DNA of 64,000 nucleotides from Macquaria australasica (GCA_005408345.1 SEMN01001020.1:60772-124771), one strand, 5' to 3'; shown: positions 11,881-24,255, numbered from the stretch's first letter. Translations and numbers: made by a program. The notes: generated by a model not told the origin, from the sequence alone.

Positions 11881-13618
11881 TGTGTGTCGGGAGCAAAGGA
11901 GGAAGTCAGGTGACGTTATTATAGAACTGCAAAGCCACTCTTAACTCTGTATACTTTATTTACAGTGACTCAGATGTTTAGTGTGTTGATGGAAACGTAA
12001 AGTACTCACTGTACCGAACTGTTGTTGTCAGCCTGACTCTGTCTCAGCTCAATTCCTCTGCATGTATTGACCTGAGCAGCTGCATTGATTGTCATCAGAA
12101 GGTTTCAAAACCACAGTGTTTAGTCACGTACGTGTCGATGTGTTTGATCAGCCCGCGTTTCGTCTCAGCGGCCTGGACAGCTCCTTTTTTTATTTCGTCC
12201 TCTCAACCTGATGCAGCTGATATAACTTCACAGATTTCAAAGCCATCTGTATTTGATGTAACCTTCTTCCTACAATTCCACTCCTCAATGTTAAATGCTT
12301 TGGGAGGCTTTCAGCTGTGTCCCTTTTTAATGGGGGAACATCATTCTCAGTCTGTGTGAAATTAGGCCTCCTACTGTAATTGGCAGCCTAATGAGCAGAT
12401 AGAGGGAGTATTACCACGCAGCCATGTTAGGCATGCGCCACGTTTGATTTTTGGCACTTGCAATTTGAAGTCATTATTTGCGGCGGCCCAGGCAGATGAG
12501 GCGGATAAACACTGTTTTGATGTGTGAGGACCGGGAGGATTTTGGAAAAGGTTTCTACCCAGGAGGGCTGGCAGGAGGGCAGGTGACGAGGACGGCAGGT
12601 GGAAAGCAAATAAAGTTCACAAGACTGAAACAATGTCTTTGTCCCTGATACCTGTCTGTCGGTAAATGTCAGGGAACTTAATTACTCTTCAAAGAGATCA
12701 TCCTTCCTTCACAAGACCTGGGTTCAAACCCCCACCGTGCTCCCTTTTTCATCTGCTTAAAGGGCACACCAGCATGTTTTCATCGTGAGGTGGTTCATCC
12801 AATCACAAATTAGGGAGGGAGCAGTTTGGAAAAGCGTTGGTGGGGCTTTGACAAGAAGCTGTACTGGCTTTGGAAAACAGACGAAAATATTAGAGGGACC
12901 TAAACGTGTCCAAATCAAACCAGCAGTGGCGATCCTAGACTCTGGGGGGCCCCAGGCAAAGAAGCCCATCGAGCCCCCACACCCGGTCAATTCAGTCAAA
13001 AAATGTATTCGGTCAATTGTGCTCAATCAAACAGCATAATTTGCAGACTCTGCGTCAATGAGTCAGGTAGGCGAGCCCTGATTTTTCCTGATCCTCCCAC
13101 CATTTCTAGAAGGGGCCCCACTTAGAGGGTTTTTGAGGCAGCGGTGGTGCACTGCGTAGTGTCTTTATGGGAGATTTAAGGGGGTTTACAGTTGTCATTG
13201 TAAAATGTCCCAATATGAGTGGCCCTTTTCCCAAAGTCTGTCCAGTTAGAAGACAGAAATATAGTTGTCCCTAATGAATACCTGATTTCCTCCTTAAATC
13301 TACCCAATAAATATAACAATAGCTCCTTAATGTATTAACATTTAGTAATTCTGTCTCTGTATAGTTTTCATTGTTAGTGTTGGAGTCGGCTGTTCCCGCA
13401 CTGGATTCAAATTGCCTTCACACACACGAGGGACTGATAGGAAACGATGCAGCGTGAAATCCAGCATTACTGTTTGTATTTCATTGATATCAGTGTCACA
13501 GTTACCGCTAATGCTAACTTAACATTTCCCTCTGCTGCTGCTTCACATTAAAAGCATTCAACTGTTGAAACATGGGGGAAGCTTTTATTGTGAAGCACTC
13601 ACAACCTGGCTGCAGGGA
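11881..13618. other. Non-coding stretch with repeat fragments
   Basis: At about 12725 the phrase CTGGGTTCAAACCCCC resembles a tRNA B box but has no tRNA body. About 12930-13140 is rich in GGGGCCCC-like phrases and is probably repeat-derived. Frames at 12757-13039 overlap on both strands and are not credible genes. Confidence 0.4.
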
Positions 13619-13760
13619 TCAGTGAGGTCCAACACTGGCTCTCAGTCGGGGTTCCAGTTCATCCCAAAGGTTTTGGATGGGGTTGAGGTCAAGACTCTGT
13701 GCAGACCAGTCAAGTTCTTCCACACCAAACTGGGAAAACCAGTTCTTTATGGAGCTTTAA
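13619..13760 (-). pseudogene. Tc1/mariner-like transposase C-terminal fragment
   Basis: On the minus strand, about 46 codons read through a segment containing FGVEELDW, then LDLNPIQNLWDELE, and stop at 13621-13619. The D-L-N-P-I-E-N-L-W block is a hallmark of Tc1/mariner DDE transposases, and its Glu is the third catalytic residue. Here that codon is CAA (Gln), so the copy could not cut even if full length. The N-terminal DNA-binding domain and the first two catalytic Asp residues are absent, and no terminal inverted repeats were found next to it. This is a dead fragment. Confidence 0.75.
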
Positions 13761-14390
13761 ATTGGACATGTTTTTCCAATTAAAAAAAAAAACCCTGAAG
13801 CTAATGACGGAGGATCAGAAGATAAATGGATAAATGGAACATGAGGAATTATGTCATGTTGGTATCTGAGTGAATGTTGGTGTCAGCTGTCCTACCACCA
13901 ATGTGAAGTGACGCCTCTTCCAACTGAGAAGTCTACAGAGGCTTGTCAGAGAAAACTGAAATCTTAAATAATTTGTCACAAACTGAATAACATATTTGTG
14001 TTGATATTAAATATAAACCCCTCTCCTCGGTGCCCTCGGCCCCTCGCCTGTCAGGGCCCTGGCCTCTTTAAATCTGCTTACTGTAAGCCTGGAGAGAGGC
14101 TGCTTCTTCCTCTTTATTTTAGAGATCTTCTTAATCTGCCTTATGATGTCCCAGCTGTGAAAGGAGGGCAGCGGGATGACAGCGACAGTGCATTACTTAC
14201 TAATCATGTCCCATTACGTAATGATCCCTCGATTTATTGCCAGGATCTCTTCCTCATTAAAAGCCATGAATCAGAGCTTGTGTGCTGATAAAACATCCCA
14301 TTAACCATGTTGGGATATTAACACAAGAGGGCGGCGGGAACAATGCAGAATTTTTTCTTTTCTCTGGTGTGATTGTAGAGCGGCCTGGAG
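13761..14390. other. Non-coding stretch with a possible conserved block
   Basis: About 14130-14320 is repeat-free and rich in ATTA/TAAT words (for example GCATTACTTACTAATCATG and TTACGTAATGATCCC), the texture of a developmental enhancer. No gene seen. Confidence 0.35.
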
Positions 14391-14425
14391 GGGGGTGTGT
14401 GTGTGTGTGTGTGTGGGGGGGGGGG
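14391..14425. repeat. (GT)n plus poly-G simple repeat
   Basis: GT dinucleotides run into a G tract of about 11. Confidence 0.9.
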
Positions 14426-14724
14426 TTCTTGTTCATCTGAAATACACAGAACATCACATTTCTGTAATAATCTTCTCTTAATTTAGTCAGTTTTTGTCAC
14501 CTGTGATGTGATGTCAGTTTGATTATGATGTTTGATGCAAAAGTAATCAGTAGTATTGATCACTGGGTGTCTTCACCTGAACTGATGAGACTTATTGTGA
14601 TCAGATTTCTTCCTAATATTCTTTGTATTATTCACTTTAAAGATGGTTTTCTCGTGGGCTCATTGATATTTAAGACTAAGACTGATTTAGTTTTTGTTTC
14701 ATTTTTAATAAAAAGTGGGTTTGA

Positions 14725-15060
14725 AATATTTTTATATAACCTTTATTTAACCAGGAACGCTTGATTGAGATTAAAGAAAAATAAATCTTTTTGAGGGTCA
14801 TGGCCAAGATAGGCAGCAATAACAATGAGTTACAGGCAAACAAGATAAGACTGATACCACAAGATACTGTATGTCACAAAAACCAGAATTAAACAGAAAT
14901 TCAATTATAAAATTGGGACTAAAAAACTTAAAATGCAATTATAACAGAAGATTCCATCCAAGAAACAACCTAAATGGCACCTTAAATCCATTTCAAACTC
15001 CCTCAGTGAAGCTTTAAAAAATAAAAATTAGAGTGCTAAACTACAATCTCAAATTCACAC
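14725..15060 (+). repeat. Interspersed repeat, fish ATTTAACCAGGAA-type
   Basis: Contains TTTATTTAACCAGGAACGC, then TTGAGATTAAAG and GGCCAAGATAGGCAGCAA. The order matches a widespread teleost repeat recalled from fish genomic sequence. No second copy is seen in this window and there is no ORF. Confidence 0.5.
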
Positions 15061-15434
15061 GACAATTTGTCAAGTTTCTTTCTTTAAAGATGATGTGGGG
15101 ACCTGAAAAGTGGTTGAAGTGTCAAAAAGGACTGACTGTTCGAGAGCCTTTCCACCTCGACATGAATGATAATAACGGTGGAAATGACTGAAAACTCTAT
15201 GATTCACACACACACATTTCACCTCTGCTGCTTCTTTGATTTTTAGAAACATTTTGTGTGGACGTGAGCTCCATATTTATCAGTCAAACTAAACGCTTTA
15301 TTTGGCATTTTGATATTTTGATATCGGCAGCAGCTGCAGTCCAAAAATGAAGATTTCCATTCATTTATTCTTATGCATATTTTTAATTTGCTTTTTGATT
15401 GCATTTAATCTCAGAACAAAACAAGACATTACAA
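15061..15434. other. Non-coding stretch
   Basis: Nothing recognised. Confidence 0.4.
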
Positions 15435-15850
15435 ACAAGAAGGTTTTTCTACTTTACTTGAGTATTTTCATTTTATACTACTTTGAATACGTTTCAGATG
15501 GAAATATAATACTTTCTACTCCACTACATTTATTTCATGACTTCAGTTATTTTGCCGATTAAATGTACTTCTCCAAAACATGTGATCATCTTATAAAATA
15601 AAATGCACTAGTGATTAAACTACCCAATATTACACAAGGTAGTTCAAATTAGTTCTACGTCAACTAGGTCCAACTTTAAAATGCAGCTTACATATGAATG
15701 TATCAGTAATAATAAGCCAGAGATATAAATTATATAATAATATAACACCGAAAGAGTTCTCGATAATGAGTGTTTCTACTTTAGATACTTTAAGTATATT
15801 TTGCTGATAATATTTAAGTAAAGGATCTTAATACTTCTTCCACCGCTGCC
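15435..15850 (+). repeat. Family G repeat copy
   Basis: Carries CTACTTTACTTGAGTATTTT, CTACTCCACTACATTTATTT and ACTTATAAAA-like words, in the same order as 17.6 and 25.8 kb. Ends near a CTTCCACCGCTG phrase. Confidence 0.65.
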
Positions 15851-16309
15851 TGCTACCGTCTACTTACCGCAAAGAAAGATATTTTGTGGTCCTTCCAGTT
15901 CATCAGGATTTTTCTTTTGGCTGAAAGTCAGCCCCTTGTAAAAACGCAGTTAATAGATAATGAGCACGTTGCTACGAATCTCTGACCGGGCAAAAATAAA
16001 ATGAACTGTGACCAAAAAACGTCTCACCTCTGAGAACTCCCAGATTAGATGTAATAAAGAACTCTTGCTCCAACAACCGTGCCAACATACAGTAGGTCGG
16101 GATAATTATCCTCTATTTTGGAAAGTCTAATAGGTGTGATTAAAGCTCTGATGAAAGTGGTGATTAAAGTTGTAAAAACCTGGATGGAAACACCTGAAAT
16201 AAAAGAGAGAAAATCCTCTTGGCTGACTTAGAAAAGCAGATGTGTCAAAGGCCGATAGAAACATGTTTTATATGTAGAGTATGATGTTGCAGGACCAGCT
16301 TCGTCTTCT

Positions 16310-16560
16310 TCAGACGCATGCTGTTCCCGTCCTTTATCTATTTATTTATTTATATGTTTGTTTATTTGATAGGGACAGAGCACGTTAATGAACATCAGTA
16401 TGAAAATACAAGATGTAATAATAATAATCCATAGTCCTTATAGGCAGGTAACAAAAACAGAAACATTACAAGTGACAATATACAGATACAAATACAGAAT
16501 ATACAAGTAGAAAAAGACAAAATACTTTGTGCAACATGTCATGAGATGGGTCTTGAAATA
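16310..16560 (-). repeat. Probable interspersed repeat
   Basis: TATTTATTTATTTATATG leads into TTTGATAGGGACAGAGCACG and TTAATGAACATCAGTATG, a combination recalled from teleost genomes as a dispersed repeat. It is followed by A-rich sequence. The strand is a guess. Confidence 0.4.
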
Positions 16561-17400
16561 TGAAATATGTAGGGATCTCCCTTATTGCACATAGTAGGCC
16601 ATCCTAGTGTTTACTTCCCTTTACTGACAGCACAGTTTGTGGCCCCTCACAGTCCCCTCTACTGGTGGCCCTGGTGCCAGTCTCCACCAGGAAGACTAAA
16701 AAAATAAGAGGCAGCACACAAAGAACCACACACAGATTCATTCATTTAAATGCCATAAATGCCACCTGAGGTGTGAAGCCGTAATGAAACGTCCTGATGG
16801 ACCAGACTTCCAGAAGACTTACTGTCGCTCTTTTCATTATGTAATCGTGTTTGTGTCCTCTGGAGAATATTCACACAGCTCCATCGGATGCAAAAACACA
16901 CACTGAGCTTTATTTCCTTTTGCCAGCTTTCTAGGAAATAAGCTTTAAATTTGTGCAACATTAAGAAGGAAACATGTCTTTGTGTGTGTGCGTGTGTATA
17001 TTTCTCTTTCTTTGCTTTACTGTGTGTTGTTATGAGTCAGCAGTGAATATGACTAGTTGGATAATTCTCGCCCCCACACACACTCTGTATTAAAGAGTGG
17101 TGGTGGTGAAGTCGGTCCTGCTGTTCAGGCATCTGGACTGAGTTGTTCCCCACAGGGGCAGATGAAGTATTTGCCTCCTCTCTCCTTCCCAACCACAAGG
17201 CAACAATTCAGTCTAATCTCCCCCCATGGGGCAGTTACCTCGCCAATCCACCTCGACCGCACTGCCAGTAAATGATAGCAACTCCCAACATAAACACACA
17301 CACATTCATGCATTGGGCTTCTGATGCTTTGCTCACCAGTCGCTCACTGTTTCCATCCAGCTGCTGAGAGAGTTTATACAAAAACGTTCCAAAAGTGGCT
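16561..17400. other. Non-coding stretch
   Basis: Short GT-rich patches near 16981-17000. No gene or repeat recognised. Confidence 0.4.
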
Positions 17401-17550
17401 GTAGCAAAGGTGAGGGAGTGTAGCAGAGGTGAGGGAGTGTAGCAGAGGTGAGGGGAGGGAGTGTAGCAGAGGTGAGGGAGTGTAGCAGAGGGGAGGGAGT
17501 ATAGCAGTAGTGAGAGAAGTATAGCAGTAGTGGTTGTAGTAGTAGTAACG
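17401..17550. repeat. Minisatellite with a unit of about 19 bp
   Basis: Six imperfect units of the form GTAGCAGAGGTGAGGGAGT. One unit is expanded by a duplicated GGGGA, and the last units decay to GTAGTAGTAG. Strongly purine-biased on the plus strand. The 81-codon minus-strand frame across it is repeat-driven. Confidence 0.9.
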
Positions 17551-17559
17551 TTAGCACAC

Positions 17560-17960
17560 TGGTGGAAAGTACAGGCATTTAACGAGCTACAGTACTTTAT
17601 TTGAGTATTTCTATTTTCTGCTACTTACTACTTTACTATAAATCAGAGGTAAATCTTTTACGTTTACTCCACCACATTTATCTGACAGCTGTTACTTTGC
17701 AGATTAAACGTTGACGTACAAAACATATGAAGCATTTATAAAATGACCAACAATAAGAATAGTTAAATGCATGTCAATGCATCAATAATTAATACTGTAT
17801 TATATATGATAACATGACATCCCAACATTTTACTTCTCATACTTTTGCTGATACAAAATACTTCTGTTCTTAAGTAAGATTTTGAAGGCAAGACTTTAAC
17901 TTGCAATGCAGTATTTTTTGTAGTGGTACTTTTACTGAAGTAGATTTCAGCGGGAAATAT
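17560..17960 (+). repeat. Family G repeat copy
   Basis: Contains TACTTTATTTGAGTATTTCT, TTTACTCCACCACATTTATC, CTGACAGCTGTTACTTTGCA and, at the far end, GTGGTACTTTTACTGAAGTA. Confidence 0.65.
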
Positions 17961-17999
17961 TGTGTGTGATTCTGCAGATGCATGCAGTTGATTGAATAA

Positions 18000-18165
18000 A
18001 ACAATTATTATTCATTTGTCTTTGTCTTTAACATTATGGTTTAGTTTTTATTTGTTGATGAAAAATGTTCTACATTTCATCATAGCTCTTGTTTTTAAAG
18101 ACTTAGTTTTAGTCTCGTTTTCGTCAACAAATATTTTTCGTCATAGTTTTAGTTGACATAAAGAA
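18000..18165. repeat. Interspersed repeat rich in TTTTAGTC/TTTTCGTC words
   Basis: Phrases such as TTTAGTCTCGTTTTCGTCAA and TTTTTCGTCATAGTTTTAGT match a dispersed repeat type remembered from fish genomes. Single copy in this window. Confidence 0.45.
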
Positions 18166-19344
18166 GGCTGCTCCTCTGGCCTGTTCATCATCATTTCCAT
18201 CCAGACGCTGACAGTCTGTCCTCTGTTCAGCTCAGGATTCTTCCCTCTTTACCTCCACTGTGACTCTCAGGCCTGCTGAGCTCCTGTCTTAACAGAGCAG
18301 GGCAGCTGCAGTTTGATGTTACAGCAGTAAATGTTGACTTTAGAGTACAGTGGACTTTATTTCTAAAACTACCCAATAATCCCTGTCTTTTTTTTTCCTG
18401 TTTACCGTCTCCATGAAGTCAGGTGTACTCAGTGTAAATGTGATCCTGCAGGAGATGAGGCGAGTTGTTCTTTCATTAACCATTTTTGTTTGTTTTTACC
18501 TTCATCTTGGAAGTTGTTTCTATGCTAATGAGGCCTGGGACTGGGCACGTGTGATAGTCAAACTCTGTTCCCCTTTAAAACTCTCAAAACTCTTATTAGG
18601 CGGCTTAGAAGCCGGCCGACCTGCTGGTGGCTGACACTGCAGGCTGATGGGAAGGGAATGAAAGTGTTGGATGTCACCATTGAAACTGTGGCCTTTTGCA
18701 TTAAACATCAGATGTGACTTTGGTGTTGGTGTGAAACTCTCCTCGCTGCTGAGCCACTCTTCCCCCGAGGATGATCAGTGATCAGGAGAGGACTTCTATG
18801 GATGCCTTTTTCCATAAATTAACATGCCATCACATATGTGTTAATGAGCGCGGTGTTTGCCTCAGAAGTTGGGATGAAAGAAACACGATGTGCAGATCTG
18901 AGTGCGGATGGTCTCACATGTGACTTGGAATCATTTCAGTGGAAGTATTTCGATAAAAAAGCGTCCAGGAATTCATGGATCTGCGGAGGAGATGCACCCA
19001 AGTCATCCTGTCACATCATATGGCTGCTGGATGTGTCATGTCGTCTGTTAATTAATCAACTTCTGTTTGGTTCTGAAGCAGGATGCAAGTCAGAGGTTTT
19101 CTAAAAATAGTCTGATAATCATGCCAGTTGTCACATCGGTGCTGTTTTTGTAAATGCATCTGTCCTGAAAGCTCTGATGTCGAAGTGAAAGTGGCTCTGT
19201 GAGACATTGCTAAGAATAGTGGCGCAGAAACAGCTTTAGCCCACATGCTAACTGAAGGCTCCCTGGTGCCACTGAGCTGCAAACACACCAAATGAATTTC
19301 AGGCCAATTCTTGCTAGGACTTGGCATCATCATCAAAATCACGC
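18166..19344. other. Non-coding stretch
   Basis: About 18760-18850 is AT-rich and repeat-free, with TTAATGAGC and AAATTAACATGCC words, and may be a conserved element. No gene seen. Confidence 0.35.
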
Positions 19345-19560
19345 AGTATGAGGAGGTAGAGGTAGAGCGGGTCGTCCATTAATCCTAGGTGTTGGCGCTT
19401 CGATCCCCGGCTCCTCCTGTCCACATGTCGAAGTGTCCTTGGGCAAAACACTGAACACTAAGTTGCTCCTGATGGAGGCCAGCACCTTGCATGGCAGCTC
19501 CGTCGCCATCGGTGTGTGAATGAGACCAATCGCTATATAAGTGAAGTCCATTTACCATCT
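19345..19560 (+). mobile_element. tRNA-derived SINE-like element with LINE-type tail
   Basis: Head with a degenerate A-box-like AGAGCGGGTCGTCC and a B-box-like GCTTCGATCCCCGGC about 30 bp later. It is followed by GTGTCCTTGGGCAAAACACT, and ends GCTATATAAGTGAAGTCCAT. This layout of pol III promoter, body and CGCTATATAAGTGCAGTCC-type tail is typical of a common teleost SINE. Confidence 0.65.
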
Positions 19561-21922
19561 TGCTGATCTTGTTTGGTGAAAAGTTTAAAGGCTTTCATCT
19601 TTTTCATTTACCATTAAGATGGATTTGTAACTATGTAGGAATATACAAAAATATCTTCTTCTTCTTTTCCTCCTCTTATTGTGATTTCACTCTGTGGGTT
19701 GCCTTCATTTGATATAGTGAAAAAGGATCTGATATTGTTGTGCTCAGCTGGATCAATGTCAAGTGGTAGCTTCTAGGATGCATTTAGCTATGATGCTTGT
19801 AGAAATAGTGAATAATATTTTACTGGCTTTTGCAGCTTTGTTGTCATCAGTTTTAGGTAAAAACACTGCATTCAGATTTCCATCATTAACCACATCAAAC
19901 GATAGATTTGTCTGTCTGCAAACTAACTGCAAAGTGTTTGTTTTCCAACAGAACATTGTCTGTCGGTATAATGATGGTTGAACTCATGGGCACGTACCCA
20001 GGTCCCTGCTGTCAAAGTCCTGTGCCCTGTACTCTCACCATTCACATCCGACCAACTTCGTACGAATTTTGTGTGGTACAGGAATGTGGGGCTTCCTGGA
20101 CTGGAGAATAAACGTTGTCAATAAACATAGTCCACCCAGCAATTACGTCTCCTCCAAGACTTTGGCTTTAGTAGTGTAAAAACTTGATTTTTAACCGTCT
20201 CTGAATTTGCCGAAATATGTCTGAAACCTCACACCTTCAGCTCGAGAAACTTGCCTCTGTCTGGCATGAAGGACATTACGTGATGTGAGTTTTACTGCTA
20301 TTCTAAACAGCCTCAACATCTTCCTGATTATCGTCCTTTTCTTGCATGTACAATAGAAGTCAAGGTAATAAATGCAAAGTGAAATGTGTTAAGCTGTGTT
20401 ATCCAATAAAAATAAAAATCCTTTTTTGCACCAACCTTGAACATTTGGTGTGGAGTCAAGCTGTGAGTCCATATGGCAGCTTTAACAGGAACAGTTGAAC
20501 CTCGTCCTGAAAAACAAGCTGTGATCAATAAAAACTGAGTTTGTGAGGATGAGGATCATGATGATGATGATGATGATGATGACCTGTCTGAACCCTCTGT
20601 GGTTTATTGACCACAGACCTGACTCGTGAATACCCCATCAAACGCCTGAAAGTCAACAGATACCCGACTTGACATTTATATCTACATTACAATTCCAGGA
20701 TTAACAGAGCAGCTGAGTTTTGTTGGAACTGTATGTGAGGGCTGTTTTCTCTGCTATAATGCTCATTAAGACTCCTCGCTTGTTATTCATCATCATATAT
20801 ATTGTGGTTTTAGGCTTTATAGTGCATTAATAATGCCCATAATTTATCTTCTGCTGTCATGGCAATGGCTCAGCATCCAGCCCAGTTGTGCAGGACTGCT
20901 TTTATTTCCTTTCAACCCACATCACACATATTGTAATTGCTGGATATAAATCTAAGCAGTAATGGCCCTGTCACATTCACTCTTATTAGTGTTTGCAAGT
21001 AGTGGAAACGGTTAGTGATGCTCGGTGTCTAAGGAGGCAATTAGTCAGCTCTAATTGGACAGAAATCCACCGCAGCGTTACTGTAGCTGCATCATCTCTC
21101 TGGGGCAGAGCTCCCTCTCCACTAACCTGCAGCACATTTGAATGCAGGAGAGGATCGTGCAGGTTCATGCAGCTCTGAACTGGACAGTACTCATCCATTA
21201 CTGAGCAGGGAGCTGCTACAGCACCCGACCCACCTTCTCAGACTGACATAATTCAAGATGATGTAGATTCTTAGCAGACATTGTAGAATGCGTTGATGTG
21301 CAAATGTTATTTTTAGCCATGGTACGGGTCTGTAGGCAAAGTAATCTGTCTGTCTGCCTGAATTATCTGCCATCAGTACGATGATGCAGATAATTAAGTT
21401 CTTCACTAAACCAGCTGATCCTTACTTTGTTGGTCCTGGATCTGATTTATAAACATGAATTAAAACACATTTTTCTGCAATATTGATAATATAATTTGGA
21501 ATATTTAGATTGTAATCAATAATAATAATAATCTCATGTCATGGACTGTGTGTAACTAACCACATGAGTCTCCACTGTGTGTTTTGGATGAAGAAATATT
21601 GTATTAACACACATTTTGAACAGCCACTCAGACAACTTCTGCTCTGATATCATATTGTTATAAACACATAATAAAACACTAACACATTCTGAGCAGTTAC
21701 CATGACTATTATAACAGTAACATGAGCAGCTGATCCCAGAACTGTGTGGGCAGAGACCTGATCAATATTTGTCAGACTGCTGTAGAACAAAGTCTCTCAT
21801 GTTCTTCCAGCTCTGTCCGTCCTTCACGCTGCACGTTAGATTATTAAACTGATCAAATATTTGCTAAAATGTAGGTGAAAGGTGATCACAAGCAGCAGAT
21901 GTCGACCTACACAACACGACCA
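19561..21922. other. Non-coding stretch with an (ATG)n run and a candidate conserved block
   Basis: A trinucleotide run (ATG)9 lies at about 20556-20583. About 20740-21060 is repeat-free, AT-rich and dense in TAAT/ATTA words (for example GCATTAATAATGCCCATAAT and GGCAATTAGTCAGCTCTAAT). No gene recognised. Confidence 0.35.
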
Positions 21923-22405
21923 CAGACTGTATATAAAGATGGACGACATGACAGCTCCCCAAAAGTGAAGCCAAAACATCTGGATCGCCCCCTGGTGGCT
22001 GCCTGCAGTATAGGTCATAAGCCCCGCCCCCCCCTCCATGTTAAATGATGGGACATGGGCCAAACTGAAAAATCAAAGTACACGTCAAATAAAATGTTCC
22101 CAAAGATGGTTTCTGACATTTTAGGTTCTTATCACGCTGATGTTTGTTCAAGAGTTTGTTATTGATGCTATAAAAGGGGGTGTGACATCATGATTGACAA
22201 CTGTGAGGGTGCTGTGATTGGTTCAGGTGGGTGTATGGGCGGGACCTCGATACCGAGGCTCCACTGCAGATCACTACTGCACAGACTCTGGCTCCAAATG
22301 ACGTCACCAGCGCAAGATGGGAGCTCCCGTATCCGGGGAATTTTGCCTTCATTTTGTACAGAGGGAGGAAGAGGAGACGCGTCGTCCATCTTTATATACA
22401 GTCTG
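21923..22405. mobile_element. MITE with 25-bp perfect terminal inverted repeats
   Basis: Bases 21923-21947 (starting CAGACTGTATATAAAGATGG) are the exact reverse complement of 22381-22405. The 483-bp interior has no transposase. Overlapping frames of 71-96 codons inside (22168-22521) have no recognisable protein and two of them run beyond the element. A clear target duplication was not found. A non-autonomous DNA transposon is the best reading. Confidence 0.8.
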
Positions 22406-23539
22406 CGAACGTGACACGCGACACACATAGAGACAGAGCGCAGCCATCACACTCTGAAAGCCTCGCCCACCTCGCCACAATCTGCAACCAAGGGATGAAA
22501 CAAAACGCCTGCAGCAGCTAAAAACATTAGATTTCAGCAGGTCAGAGGATTATTTCAGCAGCCTGTGTCCACCAGAGAGGACAAACTCAACACTGTGGGT
22601 CTGTCTCAGTGTCCCTTCTCAAGCTAAGCTACTGTAGTTAGCTAAGGCACTTAGCAACATAATGCTGCAGAGCTTTCTGATTTAGCCACATTCCACTACA
22701 CTTGTTGCTTTAGCTGAGCTTACAGCAGTACAGTTTGCCTAAAACTGACATCTGGATATCTGACTAAATGCTGCTGCACACGTAGACACACTGAGTATCA
22801 GGATCCCACAGAGTTCCTGTTCTTCCTGCTGATGCCTCACGTCTGGATCCACTTCTGTCTTCTTAAAGGTTCAGTTTTTGGGTTCGGCAGCTTATAAGAA
22901 CTTAGTTCTGGTTCTTCACCCTGTTGGTAGTGCGTCCCACCACACAGCAGCTTTTAGCCATGTTTCTGTTTGCTGGCAGACCGAAGTGACAAGGAGGAAC
23001 CTTCACCAATACAAAGTCAATGGATTCCCACTTCCGGTGTAGATGGGAAGACAAAGTTATGGAGTCGCAGCACTTCCTTGTTGCTGAAACGCATAAGGTG
23101 AATAGCTGAAGATGCTGAAAGTTGAATCCAAGAATTAATTTAGTCATTTTGAAACAGGCAGAATACGAGGTTTGATCAGGATAAATCTGCGTCACTGCAT
23201 CTCTCCTCTAATTTCACTGTCAGCACGACAATCTCGTCCGTGTTTATCTGAGCGTGAGAGTCCTTTTTATTGATCAACAGCACCAGAAACAGTACAGTAC
23301 ATATACAGTCTGACAGTTTACTGTACTTGCAGCTGGTGGTTCGATTCCCTTAGCTGGTGATTTTGCAAGGCATTGTGGGTCAGCCTGCGTGAGTGTGATC
23401 GTCAGTAAGTGCATGTTGTTTATCTGTGAGTGTGTGTAGGTGAGGTTGTTTTGTGTTTTTGGTGTGTGGACTCTCTTGCAAGCAGTTGCCACGGCAACGG
23501 CAGTGTCCAAGGCTGCTTCTATTGTGCTGCCTACATCTC

Positions 23540-23545
<6 letters not shown>
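22406..23545. other. Non-coding stretch
   Basis: At about 23337-23350, GTGGTTCGATTCCC resembles a SINE/tRNA B box, but no cloverleaf can be drawn around it. The rest is unremarkable. Confidence 0.4.

Positions 23546-23578
<33 letters not shown>
23546..23578. repeat. (GT)n microsatellite
   Basis: About 16 units. Confidence 0.95.
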
Positions 23579-23579
<1 letters not shown>

Positions 23580-23870
23580 CTCGTTGCATGTTTAAGGTCT
23601 TTGTCACAGGCTGTTTTTACAATGTTTTCATCTAGCTAATGTTAGGTAAGAGATATGTTCCTGTTTTATTCCTTATTTCTAACTGCCATTTTTTATTTTT
23701 CCAAGTATATTTTTCTAACAGATTTTGTATATATGTAATGTAATATGCAATGTCAAAATGTCAACTTGGAGTTACAAGGTTTTCACACAACAAAAATGTA
23801 GAAACTGAAAGAAAAATACATGTGAAGTCAAACTGATGTTAAAATTCATTTTGCTAAGAGCAGGAAACAG

Positions 23871-23960
23871 ACATGTTTTATACAGCAGACGTGTTTTATA
23901 CAGCAGACGTGTTTTATACAGCAGACGTGTTTTATACAGCAGACGTGTTTTATACAGCAG
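23871..23960. repeat. 18-bp minisatellite, five units
   Basis: Five head-to-tail copies of ACGTGTTTTATACAGCAG. The first differs only by ACATG for ACGTG. The array is bracketed by CAGGAAACAGAC on both sides (from 23861 and from 23958), suggesting that the array grew inside a duplicated flank. Open frames on both strands through it are products of the 18-bp period. Confidence 0.95.
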
Positions 23961-24255
23961 GAAACAGACAGACATTTGGTGTTTTGTTTTTTGGTTTATT
24001 AGTTTTTCTCCATTTTTGGTGCCGACTGATGATGTCAGTAGTGGTAAAATAGTTTGTAATATCACTTCAGCTCCAACAGACACAAAGACGTTTAACCAGC
24101 TGGACACACTGTGATTGGGTCCATACATTACTTTGTGTTGTTATTCACGTTACCTGTGCGTGCTGAGGTTAGAGGATGGCGTTCATGTGGACTCTTCTCA
24201 TAAACTTGGTAAACATGGTAAACACGATAAACACGACCCCATTTGAAGGCGTCAT

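Noticed and set aside
17401..17550. CRISPR-like array
   Set aside because: Units are contiguous without spacers, in a vertebrate genome. It is a minisatellite.
23337..23350. Possible tRNA gene (B-box-like GGTTCGATTCCC)
   Set aside because: No A box or acceptor stem at the right spacing. Probably a SINE remnant.
23772..24128. 118-codon frame with repeated YKTRLL hexapeptide
   Set aside because: Produced by the 18-bp minisatellite. The other strand is also open with its own hexapeptide.
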